DNA from: Chloroflexota bacterium | Lineage (GTDB): Bacteria > Chloroflexota > Anaerolineae > Promineifilales > Promineifilaceae | Direction: 5' to 3' | Assembly (NCBI GenBank): GCA_014584575.1 | Contig: JACTMP010000054.1 | Coordinates: forward strand, 120,839-184,838 | Length of the DNA stretch: 64,000 bases | Part shown: positions 24,840-33,132 of the stretch, one piece after another | Numbering within the stretch: position 1 is the stretch's first letter | Layout: each line of letters begins with the position of its first letter | The notes under the pieces: generated by a model | The model's database searches: none | The model's input: only the letters and a program-made list of their open reading frames with translations | Told to the model about the DNA's origin: nothing | Made by a program: the position numbers and the translations under genes

Positions 24840-26057
24840 ATGGAATATCATCACCTGATTTGGGAGTTAGGTCTGGCGTTAACCCTGATCTCCGTGTTCG
24901 CCTGGCTTTCCAGCCGTTTGCGTTTCTCCATCGTCCCCTTTCTCATCCTGGCCGGTTTAATCGCCGGCCCCCACATTCCCACCTTCGGGCCGATCAGCTT
25001 CCAGTTTGAGGAAAGCGCGGACATCATCCATTTCCTGGGGCAAATTGGTGTGTTGTTCCTGTTATTTTATCTGGGGCTGGAGTTTTCGGTGGGGCGGCTG
25101 GTGCGGGCCGGCCGTTCCATTGCCGTAGGTGGCGCCATTTACATTTCCATCAATCTGACCCTGGCGCTGCTTTTTGGCTGGCTGATGGGCTGGCCGTTAC
25201 TGGAAATTCTGGTCGCGGCCGGTATCATCACCATCTCCTCCAGCGCCATTGTGGCCAAAGTGCTGGTAGAGCTAAAACGTACCGCCAACCCGGAAACGGA
25301 CATGATTCTGGGCATCATCATGTTCGAGGATGTCTTTTTGGCCGTTTATCTCTCCATCGTTTCTGGTCTGGTACTCAGTGGGGCTACTTCAATTGGCGGC
25401 ATCCTGACCTCGGCCGGGGTAGCCTTAGGCTTCATGCTGGCCTTTCTCATCATTGGCCGCCAGGCCGCGCCCTGGCTCAATCGGGTATTGAGCATTCCCT
25501 CTGATGAGATATTTTTGCTGATTGTGCTGGCCTTTTTGTTTCTGGTGGCCGGTTTTTCAGAGACCATTCACGTGGCGCAGGCGATTGGGGCGCTGTTGGT
25601 GGGGTTGGTGCTGGCGGAAACAACGGCCCGACGGCGCATTGAACACCTCATCATTCCCTTCCGCGACTTGTTTGGCGCGTTTTTCTTTTTCAGTTTTGGG
25701 TTGACCATTGACCCGCTGGCTCTAGGTGGGGCGGTCTGGCCGGCGCTGGCGGCCGTGTTGCTCACCATCGTCGGTAATTTTATGGCCGGTATGATCGCCG
25801 GCCGCTCTGCCGGATTCTCCCCCAAAGCATCCACCAACATTGGCCTCACCATCGTCTCGCGCGGTGAGTTTTCCATTATCATGGCTAACCTGGCCAATGC
25901 CGGTGGCCTGCTACCTATCTTGCAGCCATTTGCGGCCCTGTATGTGCTCATTCTGGCTATCTTGGGGCCGTTGCTGACCAAAGAGTCCTCACGTATCTAT
26001 CGCACGCTTAATAGAGCCGTCACTGTCGTGCGGCCGGCAGCCAAACCTGGTGGCTAA
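24840..26057 (+). CDS. khtU: KhtU-like K+/H+ antiporter (CPA2)
   Basis: A 405-residue membrane protein with about twelve hydrophobic helices. CPA2 features are FLILAGLIAGPHIP, LFYLGLEFSVGRLVRAG, GIITISSSAIVAKVLVEL, FEDVFLAVYLSIVSG, AQAIGALLVGLVLAET, FGAFFFFSFGLTIDP and GLTIVSRGEFSIIMANLA. It would exchange cytoplasmic K+ for external H+, controlled by the KhtT subunit encoded just upstream. No RCK domain is fused to it, consistent with a separate KhtT. Its stop codon overlaps the stop of the convergent permease gene by four bases. Confidence 0.87.
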   Translation: MEYHHLIWELGLALTLISVFAWLSSRLRFSIVPFLILAGLIAGPHIPTFGPISFQFEESADIIHFLGQIGVLFLLFYLGLEFSVGRLVRAGRSIAVGGAIYISINLTLALLFGWLMGWPLLEILVAAGIITISSSAIVAKVLVELKRTANPETDMILGIIMFEDVFLAVYLSIVSGLVLSGATSIGGILTSAGVALGFMLAFLIIGRQAAPWLNRVLSIPSDEIFLLIVLAFLFLVAGFSETIHVAQAIGALLVGLVLAETTARRRIEHLIIPFRDLFGAFFFFSFGLTIDPLALGGAVWPALAAVLLTIVGNFMAGMIAGRSAGFSPKASTNIGLTIVSRGEFSIIMANLANAGGLLPILQPFAALYVLILAILGPLLTKESSRIYRTLNRAVTVVRPAAKPGG

Positions 26058-28498
26058 TTTACCGTGTTATCTTCGTTTTCGTCCTTTTTCTCTTCCGCAT
26101 GGGCTTTGGCCGGGATTTTTACCTTGAGTTGCTGACGGCCGTCGGCCACCGTAATCACCGTCTGCACATCAATATCCAACGGCAGCAGCCCAAAATCTTG
26201 CAGCGTCCAGATGGTGGTAATGCGGTCGCTCAGGTTCGGCCATTGGTCTTTGGCCCACAGATAGCGGCGGCGGCTAAATTGCCAGATCGGTTCCGGCTGC
26301 CGCTCCGGTTGGAAGGCGCAATACTCCTGCCAGATTTGTTCATGGGGCGTCAGGGGGAAGAGGATGTCTAACATGGCTTGCTGCACGGTGGCCGCGTCAC
26401 GGCCGTGAACCTCATCCACCCAGTTAATGTGATAATTGTTGATAAACATGAAAATCCCAAAGTGGGAGAAATCCTCAATCCGCCGCGCCAGTTGTTTTTG
26501 CTGGTTGTAGGCCGCTTCATACGTCGCTTCCAATTCCAGACTTGGCTCTTCAATGCGCTCGTGGTGTTCATCGTGCCGGTCAAACAGGCGTGGGTCCACA
26601 TTATACAGATAACTCACCAGCGTCGTGACCCGCTCCGGCCCCACGTTAAACTTATTCAACGCCCCAGACTCGATCAACTCCACCACCGCATCCGCAATCC
26701 CCCGCTGCCGCGCCTGATCATGCGCCCGTTGCACCCCGGCGTCATACTGCAAACGGCGCGTACCCGGCGCAAATTCCGGCGGTTTTACCTTCTCCGGTTG
26801 CTGTTTTAGCCCATTGCGCGCATAGAGAATCTGGAAAGCGGTCACGGCCGTGCCAAACAAAATAATCGCCGGCAGCGCTTCCGTCTTTTGCGTCACCAGG
26901 ACAATGAGCATGAAATAACTGGCGATCATCCCCCGCAGCCCGGCAAAACGCAGCGACTTGGCCTCATCTGAACCAGGCTCAATCTCATGTTCCCGCAGCG
27001 CATCCTGGCGCACAAAAAAGACGGTGGTGCTGGTGATGGCAAAGGCGCTGACAAAACCAAAGGCATAATACGCCTCCACCACCACCACTTCGCGGATAAT
27101 AGGGATGAGTACGGCCGATACCCCCCAGATCACGGCAATCCCCAGGCGATCATCCCCAAAAAAGCCGGGCAGCCGCCCCAGCCGGGCCGCATTCGCCGCC
27201 ACCGCCGCCCCGCCTACATAGCCGCCCCCCTGCGCCAGCAGCAAGATAATAGCCAGCAGCGTCCCGGCCACCACCAAAAACGTCTGCCCTGGCGTCCCCA
27301 CCATCGCCTCATTGAGCGCCCGCGATAACGCAATGTCATAGGATACCAGTTGCACATAGGCTTCTTCAGAAAGCAATGCCAGTTCATCAGCCTGCCCCAC
27401 ACTGTGCCCGGTCAGTTCCTCCTGGGCGCGTTGTACAGGCAGAGCGGCATACATTACTTCGGCCGCCCGCCGGTCAGCATTCGTCACCTGCACATCTTCC
27501 GGGGAAACCCCTTCGCCCATCGTTTGCACGGCCACAATTTCATACTCAATCAGCAGCGTGCTGTACCCTTCCGTCGCTGGGATATTCCACTGTTTGGCCG
27601 CGTACAACTGCACAATGCCCGTGCCAATCAGAAATACCGCTGCCAGCGTCAAAGCCGTGTTGATCACCTTCCACTTCGGCCGTGCCGCATGTTTGCCGCT
27701 GGCCGGAATCACTTCATACCCGGAAAAACCCAACATGGCGCTGGACATAGAGCGCAAAAAGAGCTGGAAGACGATGACTGTGCTGATGGCCGCCAGGTCT
27801 TGCCGGGCGCGCACCACATGTTCCGTCACCCCGGTCAATTCCAGCCGGGTGACAATACCGCCTGTCAGGAACGCCCATTCGGGATTCACGGCCGCCATCA
27901 CCCCCACCAGCCCCAACGCGCCAATGGTAAACAGGGTAAACGCGCCACCACCCATGAGAAAGAGCGGCACGGCGCGCCGTGGGCCAATGGCTACCAGCAC
28001 CGCCATGATGAAAAAGGCAAACCCCTCGGCCAGAATGATGCGATAAGGGGCCAGTTCCGGCAGCACCAACATCGTCACGTCGGCCGCAGAGATGGAACTG
28101 ATGATGATGGTCAACACCGCGTCCAGGAAAAACAGACTGGTACCCACCCAGGAGAGCCAGCGCAATCTGGCCGGGCCGATGGCTTCCACCAGCGGGCCGC
28201 TGCCGCCCGCATTCGGCCGCAGGTAAGCGCCCGCCTTGTAGGCCGGTACAATGCCCAAAAACAACAGCACCGAGAGGAACATGAACGCGCCTATGGCAAT
28301 CTCATGGTAACCGCCCGCGCCGTGAATGGCCAGCAAGGTCTGGTAAGCGGCCACACTAAAGGCATCGGCCGCTATCTCAAAGATGAGCGCCAACACGCCC
28401 ATCCCGGTGCCGCCCATCAGCAACCCCTCAAACATCAATCGCGGCAGTTGGCGCTTGGCCTCCTGCCGCTCCTCTGCGCGAATATAATTTTTGAACAT
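26054..28498 (-). CDS. APC-like multi-pass permease with long cytosolic tail, unassigned
   Basis: An 814-residue membrane protein. About twelve hydrophobic helices lie in residues 20-570, including GYVGGAAVAANAARLGRLPGFFGDDRLG, which recalls amino acid/polyamine (APC) permeases such as KimA. A roughly 120-residue polar loop interrupts the helices around residues 300-420. A C-terminal tail of about 240 residues is charged and contains FSHFGIFMFINNYHINWVDE and SRRRYLWAKDQWPNLSDRITTIW. No subfamily name could be assigned. Neighbouring genes are all K+ or H+ transporters and the next gene downstream of the spacer is KimA-like, so K+ or amino-acid uptake is inferred. The loop and tail are unusual for APC proteins. 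Confidence 0.6.
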   Translation of the reverse strand: MFKNYIRAEERQEAKRQLPRLMFEGLLMGGTGMGVLALIFEIAADAFSVAAYQTLLAIHGAGGYHEIAIGAFMFLSVLLFLGIVPAYKAGAYLRPNAGGSGPLVEAIGPARLRWLSWVGTSLFFLDAVLTIIISSISAADVTMLVLPELAPYRIILAEGFAFFIMAVLVAIGPRRAVPLFLMGGGAFTLFTIGALGLVGVMAAVNPEWAFLTGGIVTRLELTGVTEHVVRARQDLAAISTVIVFQLFLRSMSSAMLGFSGYEVIPASGKHAARPKWKVINTALTLAAVFLIGTGIVQLYAAKQWNIPATEGYSTLLIEYEIVAVQTMGEGVSPEDVQVTNADRRAAEVMYAALPVQRAQEELTGHSVGQADELALLSEEAYVQLVSYDIALSRALNEAMVGTPGQTFLVVAGTLLAIILLLAQGGGYVGGAAVAANAARLGRLPGFFGDDRLGIAVIWGVSAVLIPIIREVVVVEAYYAFGFVSAFAITSTTVFFVRQDALREHEIEPGSDEAKSLRFAGLRGMIASYFMLIVLVTQKTEALPAIILFGTAVTAFQILYARNGLKQQPEKVKPPEFAPGTRRLQYDAGVQRAHDQARQRGIADAVVELIESGALNKFNVGPERVTTLVSYLYNVDPRLFDRHDEHHERIEEPSLELEATYEAAYNQQKQLARRIEDFSHFGIFMFINNYHINWVDEVHGRDAATVQQAMLDILFPLTPHEQIWQEYCAFQPERQPEPIWQFSRRRYLWAKDQWPNLSDRITTIWTLQDFGLLPLDIDVQTVITVADGRQQLKVKIPAKAHAEEKKDENEDNTVN

Positions 28499-28525
28499 AT
28501 CGCCTCCGATTATGGGGAATGGGGC

Positions 28526-28598
28526 CGTGAACCGTAAACCGTAATCCGTAAACCGAAGTCCGATTACGGGTCACGGATTACGGTCTACGGATTACGAC
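28526..28598. repeat. Heptad repeat (GTAAACC / GATTACG), ten units, hairpin
   Basis: Five units of the GTAAACC or GTAATCC type are followed by five of the GATTACG or GGTCACG type. The two halves are complementary, giving a hairpin. It lies between two leftward transporter genes, immediately after the stop of the KimA-like gene. Confidence 0.9.
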
Positions 28599-30506
28599 TT
28601 AGCCCGGTACGTGGAACGGTACATCTATCACCACCACATTTTTTAGACCGCGCAAACGCACCCGTAAAACATTGGCTGTCTGGTTATGGAGCAAATGTCC
28701 TGTAAAAGATTCGGGCACAAATTCAGGGATGACAACGGTAATTAACTGACCGGGAAATTCTGTGCGGCTTACCTGCTCAATGTAATCTACCAGAGGTGTG
28801 AGAATGTCCCGGTATTCATATTCAATGCACTGGAGGGTGACATCATCCGTCATTTCCGGGAAGCGCCGCCAGCGCACCATAAACCGCTCTTTTTGCTCGT
28901 CGTCCGTGGCAATGGTCACGGCGCGCACGTCATGGGAAATGCGTTTGGCGTAGCGCAGCGCCCGCAGTGTGCCCCGGTGGATGTCGGCCATGGGCACAAT
29001 AGCCACATCGCCAATCTCGTGCAGCATATCCAGCGTTAAGTCCTGCGTGGAAAGCGCCTGCCGGATGCCCACGTAATGATGCTGAATCGAGCGCAGCAGA
29101 TAGACCAGCAACGGAATAGCAATGACAATAAGCCACGCCCCCTCGACAAACTTGGTGACCATGAGAACGATCAACACGATGCCGGTGACAATGGCCCCGG
29201 TCACGTTGACTGCCTGTTTCCAGCGCCAGCCCGGCTCGTAATGAATGGTGGTGACGCCGGTGAAGACGGAACTGCCCGGTTTCAGGCGACCTATTTTGCC
29301 CATCAACCGGCTCATGCCAAATTGCGACAGGGTAAAACTGAGCATCACGCCCAGGGCATAGAGCGGCAGCATGGCGATTTCGTTAGCGTCGAAGGCGATG
29401 ACGAGCAGGGCAGACAGAGCCGCCAGCACAATGATGCCGCCGTTGTAAACCAGGCGGTCGCCCCGATTTTGCATCCAGCGGGGCATAAAGCCGTCCCGCG
29501 CCAGGAATGAACTGAGCCGGGGAAAGTCCTGGTAGCCGGTGTTGGCCGCCAGCACCAGGATCATCATGGTGAAGAACTGCACCCAGTAATAAACCGGGCC
29601 GCCGCCGGTAATGCTGCGCGTCATTTGGGAGAGGATGCTCTCTTCTTCACTGGGCAGCAGGTTCAGTTGGGTAGCCAGGAAGGTGATGCCCAAAAAGAGG
29701 GACATGGCGATGATGCCCATGACGACCATGGTCTGGGCGGCATTGCGGGATTCGGGATGTTTGAACGCTTTGACGCCATCGCTAATGGCTTCGATCCCGG
29801 TGAGGGCCGTACAACCGGCGGCAAATGCGCGCAGAATCAGCCAGATGGTGAGGAAAGAGGTCAACGGCCGTGCCGCCGCCACATCATGCACTTCCGGTAC
29901 CAACGGTGCGGCCCCAAACAATCCCAGATATTTAGCCATCCCTATGCCGATCACCACTAACACACCGCCTACAAACGCATAGGTGGGAATAGCAAAAATG
30001 GTGCCACTTTCCCGTGCCCCACGCAGGTTCACCCAGGTCAGGATCACAATTGCCAGCAGCGCCAAAATCAGACGATACTCCAGTGTAGCCGGAAAGGCCG
30101 AGGTAATGGCCCGAATACCTGCCGAGACAGATACCGACACCGTCAGGATATAATCCAGCAGCAGCGCCGAAGCCGCAAACAAAGACGGCATCGTGCCCAG
30201 ATTATCCTTGGCAACCATATACGCGCCGCCGCCTTCGGGATAATGCAAAATCGTCTGCGTGTAACTGAAAATCACAAACAGCACCAGCAGGGCAATGCCC
30301 AAACCCAGCGGCAGCGTCAACGCCAGCGCCGCGCTGCCCATCAGAATCAGCACACTCATGATCGCTTCTGTGGCATAGGCGTTACTACTGATGGGGTCAG
30401 AGGCGAACACGGCCAGCGCCCGTTTTTTGTCCAGCCGTTCATGTACATCATCGCGGGTCGGGAACGGCTCACCGATCAGTTTTCGTTTTAAGGAGGTTAT
30501 TGTCAT
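28599..30506 (-). CDS. KimA-like potassium importer (APC family)
   Basis: A 635-residue protein resembling Bacillus KimA, a high-affinity K+/H+ symporter. The N-terminus has KRKLIGEPFPTRDD and ALAVFASDPISSNAYATEAI, then YPEGGGAYMVAKDNLG, LLDYILTVSVSVSAGIRAITSAFP and LRGARESGTIFA. About twelve membrane helices end near residue 480. The remaining 150 residues are a cytosolic UspA-like domain, as in KimA. The leftward frame opens at a TTG (30512), but ATG 30506 with GGAG eight bases upstream is more likely. KimA is inhibited by c-di-AMP in Firmicutes; whether that holds here is unknown. It fits the K+ block with NhaP2 and KhtTU. Confidence 0.78.
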   Translation of the reverse strand: MTITSLKRKLIGEPFPTRDDVHERLDKKRALAVFASDPISSNAYATEAIMSVLILMGSAALALTLPLGLGIALLVLFVIFSYTQTILHYPEGGGAYMVAKDNLGTMPSLFAASALLLDYILTVSVSVSAGIRAITSAFPATLEYRLILALLAIVILTWVNLRGARESGTIFAIPTYAFVGGVLVVIGIGMAKYLGLFGAAPLVPEVHDVAAARPLTSFLTIWLILRAFAAGCTALTGIEAISDGVKAFKHPESRNAAQTMVVMGIIAMSLFLGITFLATQLNLLPSEEESILSQMTRSITGGGPVYYWVQFFTMMILVLAANTGYQDFPRLSSFLARDGFMPRWMQNRGDRLVYNGGIIVLAALSALLVIAFDANEIAMLPLYALGVMLSFTLSQFGMSRLMGKIGRLKPGSSVFTGVTTIHYEPGWRWKQAVNVTGAIVTGIVLIVLMVTKFVEGAWLIVIAIPLLVYLLRSIQHHYVGIRQALSTQDLTLDMLHEIGDVAIVPMADIHRGTLRALRYAKRISHDVRAVTIATDDEQKERFMVRWRRFPEMTDDVTLQCIEYEYRDILTPLVDYIEQVSRTEFPGQLITVVIPEFVPESFTGHLLHNQTANVLRVRLRGLKNVVVIDVPFHVPG

Positions 30507-31039
30507 TGTCAAAGCTCCAATGCCTGAGATTAGAGATTGGAGATTGGCTAATCTCTAATCTCCAACCATTCACACATCGTGAAACACACAGCCTGACCGT
30601 GTGTTCTTACAACTCCTGACCATTTTTGTGAATGGGGTGGGAATTAACTCGCCTGTTTAATCGGGGGGAGGGGTGCAGATGCCCCTGCCATACACTCAAA
30701 AACGTAAGTCGAAGCCGGAAGTTCGAATACCGAACGCCGATTACGGATAACCGATAACGGATTACGGGTTATCATCCTTCAAGGTGGCAGCGGTGGCAAA
30801 ATCAATGGGACCAAAATCAATAACCTGTTCATCTTACTTCGCGGCGTAGTGTAACCCAATATCATTCGCCCCGGCAATAGGCAGCAGGTAGCAGGGGATA
30901 TGAGGGTGTCAGGTGTTCAGGTGTCAAGTGTCAGGTGGTTGGGGGGTGGAGGCTGGTGGTACAATGTGCCTGGGGATGGAATCCCCAAACCTCTTTTTCT
31001 CTGCGCTTCCGCGCCTCTGCGTTAAAAAAAGGAGAACCA
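30507..31039. other. Divergent spacer packed with heptad/octad repeats
   Basis: 533 bases hold at least four separate repeat stacks: GAGATTG-type hairpin (30526-30567), TACCGAA/AACCGAT/TACGGAT units (30707-30774), GGTGTCA units (30904-30939) and three octads ending in TGCG or CGCG (30998-31021). The last lies just before the AAAAGGAG site of the dehydrogenase gene. No open frame with a start site was seen. Promoters for both flanking genes must be here. Confidence 0.75.
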
Positions 31040-32563
31040 ATGAAATCCCTACTCGAAAAACTCAACCTTGTTTCCCTGAACAACGGCGTCTGTACCGGGC
31101 CGGATGGCTGGCTACCCAGCAGCACCGAACCGATTATTTCCACCAACCCAACTACGGGCGAAATCATCGCCGCCGTCAGCCCGGCCACGCCGGCCCAGAC
31201 AGACCAGGTAATCCAGGCCGCGCAGACCGCTTTCCATACCTGGCGGCAGATGCCCGCGCCGCGGCGTGGCCTGGTGGTGCGTGACCTGGGCAACGCCCTG
31301 CGCGAACTAACCGAGCCGTTGGGTGAACTGGTGACGCTGGAAATGGGCAAAATCCGCGCCGAAGGCATTGGTGAAGTGCAGGAGATGATTGATATTTGTG
31401 ACTTTGCCGTGGGGCTGTCGCGCCAGTTGTATGGGCTGACCATGCATTCCGAGCGCCCCGGCCATCGCATGTACGAACAGTGGCACCCGATGGGGCCAAT
31501 GGGGGTGATTACTGCCTTTAACTTTCCGGTGGCGGTCTGGTCGTGGAATGCAGCTATTGCCGCGGTGTGCGGCGATACGGTTATATGGAAGCCGAGTGAG
31601 TTGACGCCGCTCACGGCCGTTGCCGTGCAGCACATCACCACCCGGGTCATGGCCGACTATGGCCTGACGGGCATCTTCAACCTGGCGGTGGGGGACGGGT
31701 CGGTGGGGCGGGCATTGGCCGAAGACGGCCGTCTGCCACTCATCTCCTTCACCGGCTCCGTGCGTACCGGGCGGCTGGTGGGGGAAACGGTAGCCCACCG
31801 CCTGGGGCGCACCATCCTGGAACTGGGCGGCAACAACGCCATCATCGTTGCCGCCGACGCCAATCTGGAACTGGCGACGCGGGCCATCCTCTTTGGCGCG
31901 GTGGGCACGGCCGGGCAGCGCTGCACCAGCACCCGCCGCCTGATTGTGCATAAAGATGTGGCCGACCACCTGGCCGACCGGCTGGTGAATGCCTACCGCC
32001 AGGTTCCAATTGGCGACCCGCTCACTGAAGGTACATTGATGGGGCCGCTGGTGACGGAACAGGCGGTAGCCACCATGCAGCGCGCCCTCACCCAGGCGGT
32101 GGCCGAAGGTGGCGAAATTTTAACCGGGGGGCAGCCCCGCCCCGACCTGGGGCCGCACTTTGTGGAACCGGCCATCGTGCGCATGCCCGCGCAAACGGCC
32201 GTTGTGCGCGAGGAGACCTTTGCCCCCATTTTGTACCTGCTGACCTATGCCGATTTTGACGAAGCGGTGCGGCTGCATAATGACGTGCCCCAGGGTCTTT
32301 CCAGTGCCATTTTCACCGACAGTCTGCAAACGGCCGAAGCGTTCCTCTCCGTCGCCGGTTCCGATTGTGGCATTGCCAATGTCAATATCGGCACGTCCGG
32401 GGCGGAGATTGGCGGTGCGTTTGGCGGTGAGAAGGAGACGGGCGGCGGCCGGGAATCTGGCTCCGATGCCTGGAAGGGGTATATGCGCCGCCAGACGAAT
32501 ACCATCAACTGGAGCCGCGATTTGCCGTTGGCACAGGGGTTGAAATTTGGGGGGGAGGCGTGA
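31040..32563 (+). CDS. ALDH7-type aldehyde dehydrogenase (aminoadipate-semialdehyde dehydrogenase-like)
   Basis: A 507-residue NAD-dependent aldehyde dehydrogenase. Landmarks are MGVITAFNFPVAVWSWN, ITFTG-like LISFTGSVRTGRLVG, the general-base region RTILELGGNNAIIV, catalytic Cys in GTAGQRCTSTRRL, and the family-7 (antiquitin) block NIGTSGAEIGGAFGGEKETG with GRESGSDAWKGYMRRQTNTIN. ALDH7 enzymes oxidise alpha-aminoadipic semialdehyde in lysine or pipecolate breakdown. AAAAGGAG precedes ATG 31040. The frame opens earlier at 30935, but that part is repeat DNA. The 3' end of the gene is duplicated in the spacer after it. A PLP aminotransferase and MocR regulator 4 kb on may belong to the same pathway. 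Confidence 0.87.
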   Translation: MKSLLEKLNLVSLNNGVCTGPDGWLPSSTEPIISTNPTTGEIIAAVSPATPAQTDQVIQAAQTAFHTWRQMPAPRRGLVVRDLGNALRELTEPLGELVTLEMGKIRAEGIGEVQEMIDICDFAVGLSRQLYGLTMHSERPGHRMYEQWHPMGPMGVITAFNFPVAVWSWNAAIAAVCGDTVIWKPSELTPLTAVAVQHITTRVMADYGLTGIFNLAVGDGSVGRALAEDGRLPLISFTGSVRTGRLVGETVAHRLGRTILELGGNNAIIVAADANLELATRAILFGAVGTAGQRCTSTRRLIVHKDVADHLADRLVNAYRQVPIGDPLTEGTLMGPLVTEQAVATMQRALTQAVAEGGEILTGGQPRPDLGPHFVEPAIVRMPAQTAVVREETFAPILYLLTYADFDEAVRLHNDVPQGLSSAIFTDSLQTAEAFLSVAGSDCGIANVNIGTSGAEIGGAFGGEKETGGGRESGSDAWKGYMRRQTNTINWSRDLPLAQGLKFGGEA

Positions 32564-33045
32564 TGCGTGATGCGTGACCCGTTATCCGTAAACCGTGAAT
32601 CGTAGGGGCGGGACGGGCGGGTAAGGCCTTTGCCGTTCACCAAAACGGTTTATCCCGCCCGTCTCGCCCTTTTTCCCGGCGGGTAATACTTTGCCGTTCA
32701 CCAAAACGGTTTATCCCGCCCGTCTCGCCCCGTTTCAGATTGTCACCGTGCCCATCGTAGGGGCGGGACAGGCGGGCGGATCGTTTGCCATTCACCAACA
32801 CCCCGTTCCCGCCTGTCTGCCGTTGGCACAGGGGTTGAAGTTTGGGGAGGATGCGTGATGCGTTATCCGTAAACCGTGAATCGTAGGGGCGGGACGGGCG
32901 GGTAAGGCCTTTGCCGTTCACCAAAACGGTTTGTCCCGCCCGTCTCGCCCCATTTCAGATTGTCACCGTGCCCATCGTAGGGGCGGGACAGGCGGGCGGA
33001 TCGTTTGCCATTCACCAACACCCCGTTCCCGCCTGTCTCGCCCCG
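32524..33045. repeat. Tandem duplication including the dehydrogenase 3' end plus GC-rich hairpin repeats
   Basis: A unit of 295 bases starting at GCCGTTGGCACAGG (32524) is repeated from 32819. The unit carries the last codons of the dehydrogenase gene, a heptad stack (GCGTGAT, CCGTAAA, CCGTGAA) and G/C-rich inverted repeats (GGGGCGGGACGGGCGGG and its complement). The first copy has an additional internal duplication of about 65 bases around TTTGCCGTTCACCAAAACGG. The 569-base spacer contains no gene. Confidence 0.9.
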
Positions 33046-33132
33046 TTTCGACCGTGTTGCCGCGCAGGGGGGCGAGATGGCGCGGGATGGGGTTTTGCGC
33101 GGCGGCCAGGTTTTGGCCGCGCCATCCCGCCC

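Noticed and set aside
27350..28537. 395-codon open frame on the plus strand
   Set aside because: It is antisense to the APC-like permease, with Arg/His/Gln-rich low-quality sequence and no ribosome-binding site. The permease frame shows clear membrane helices.
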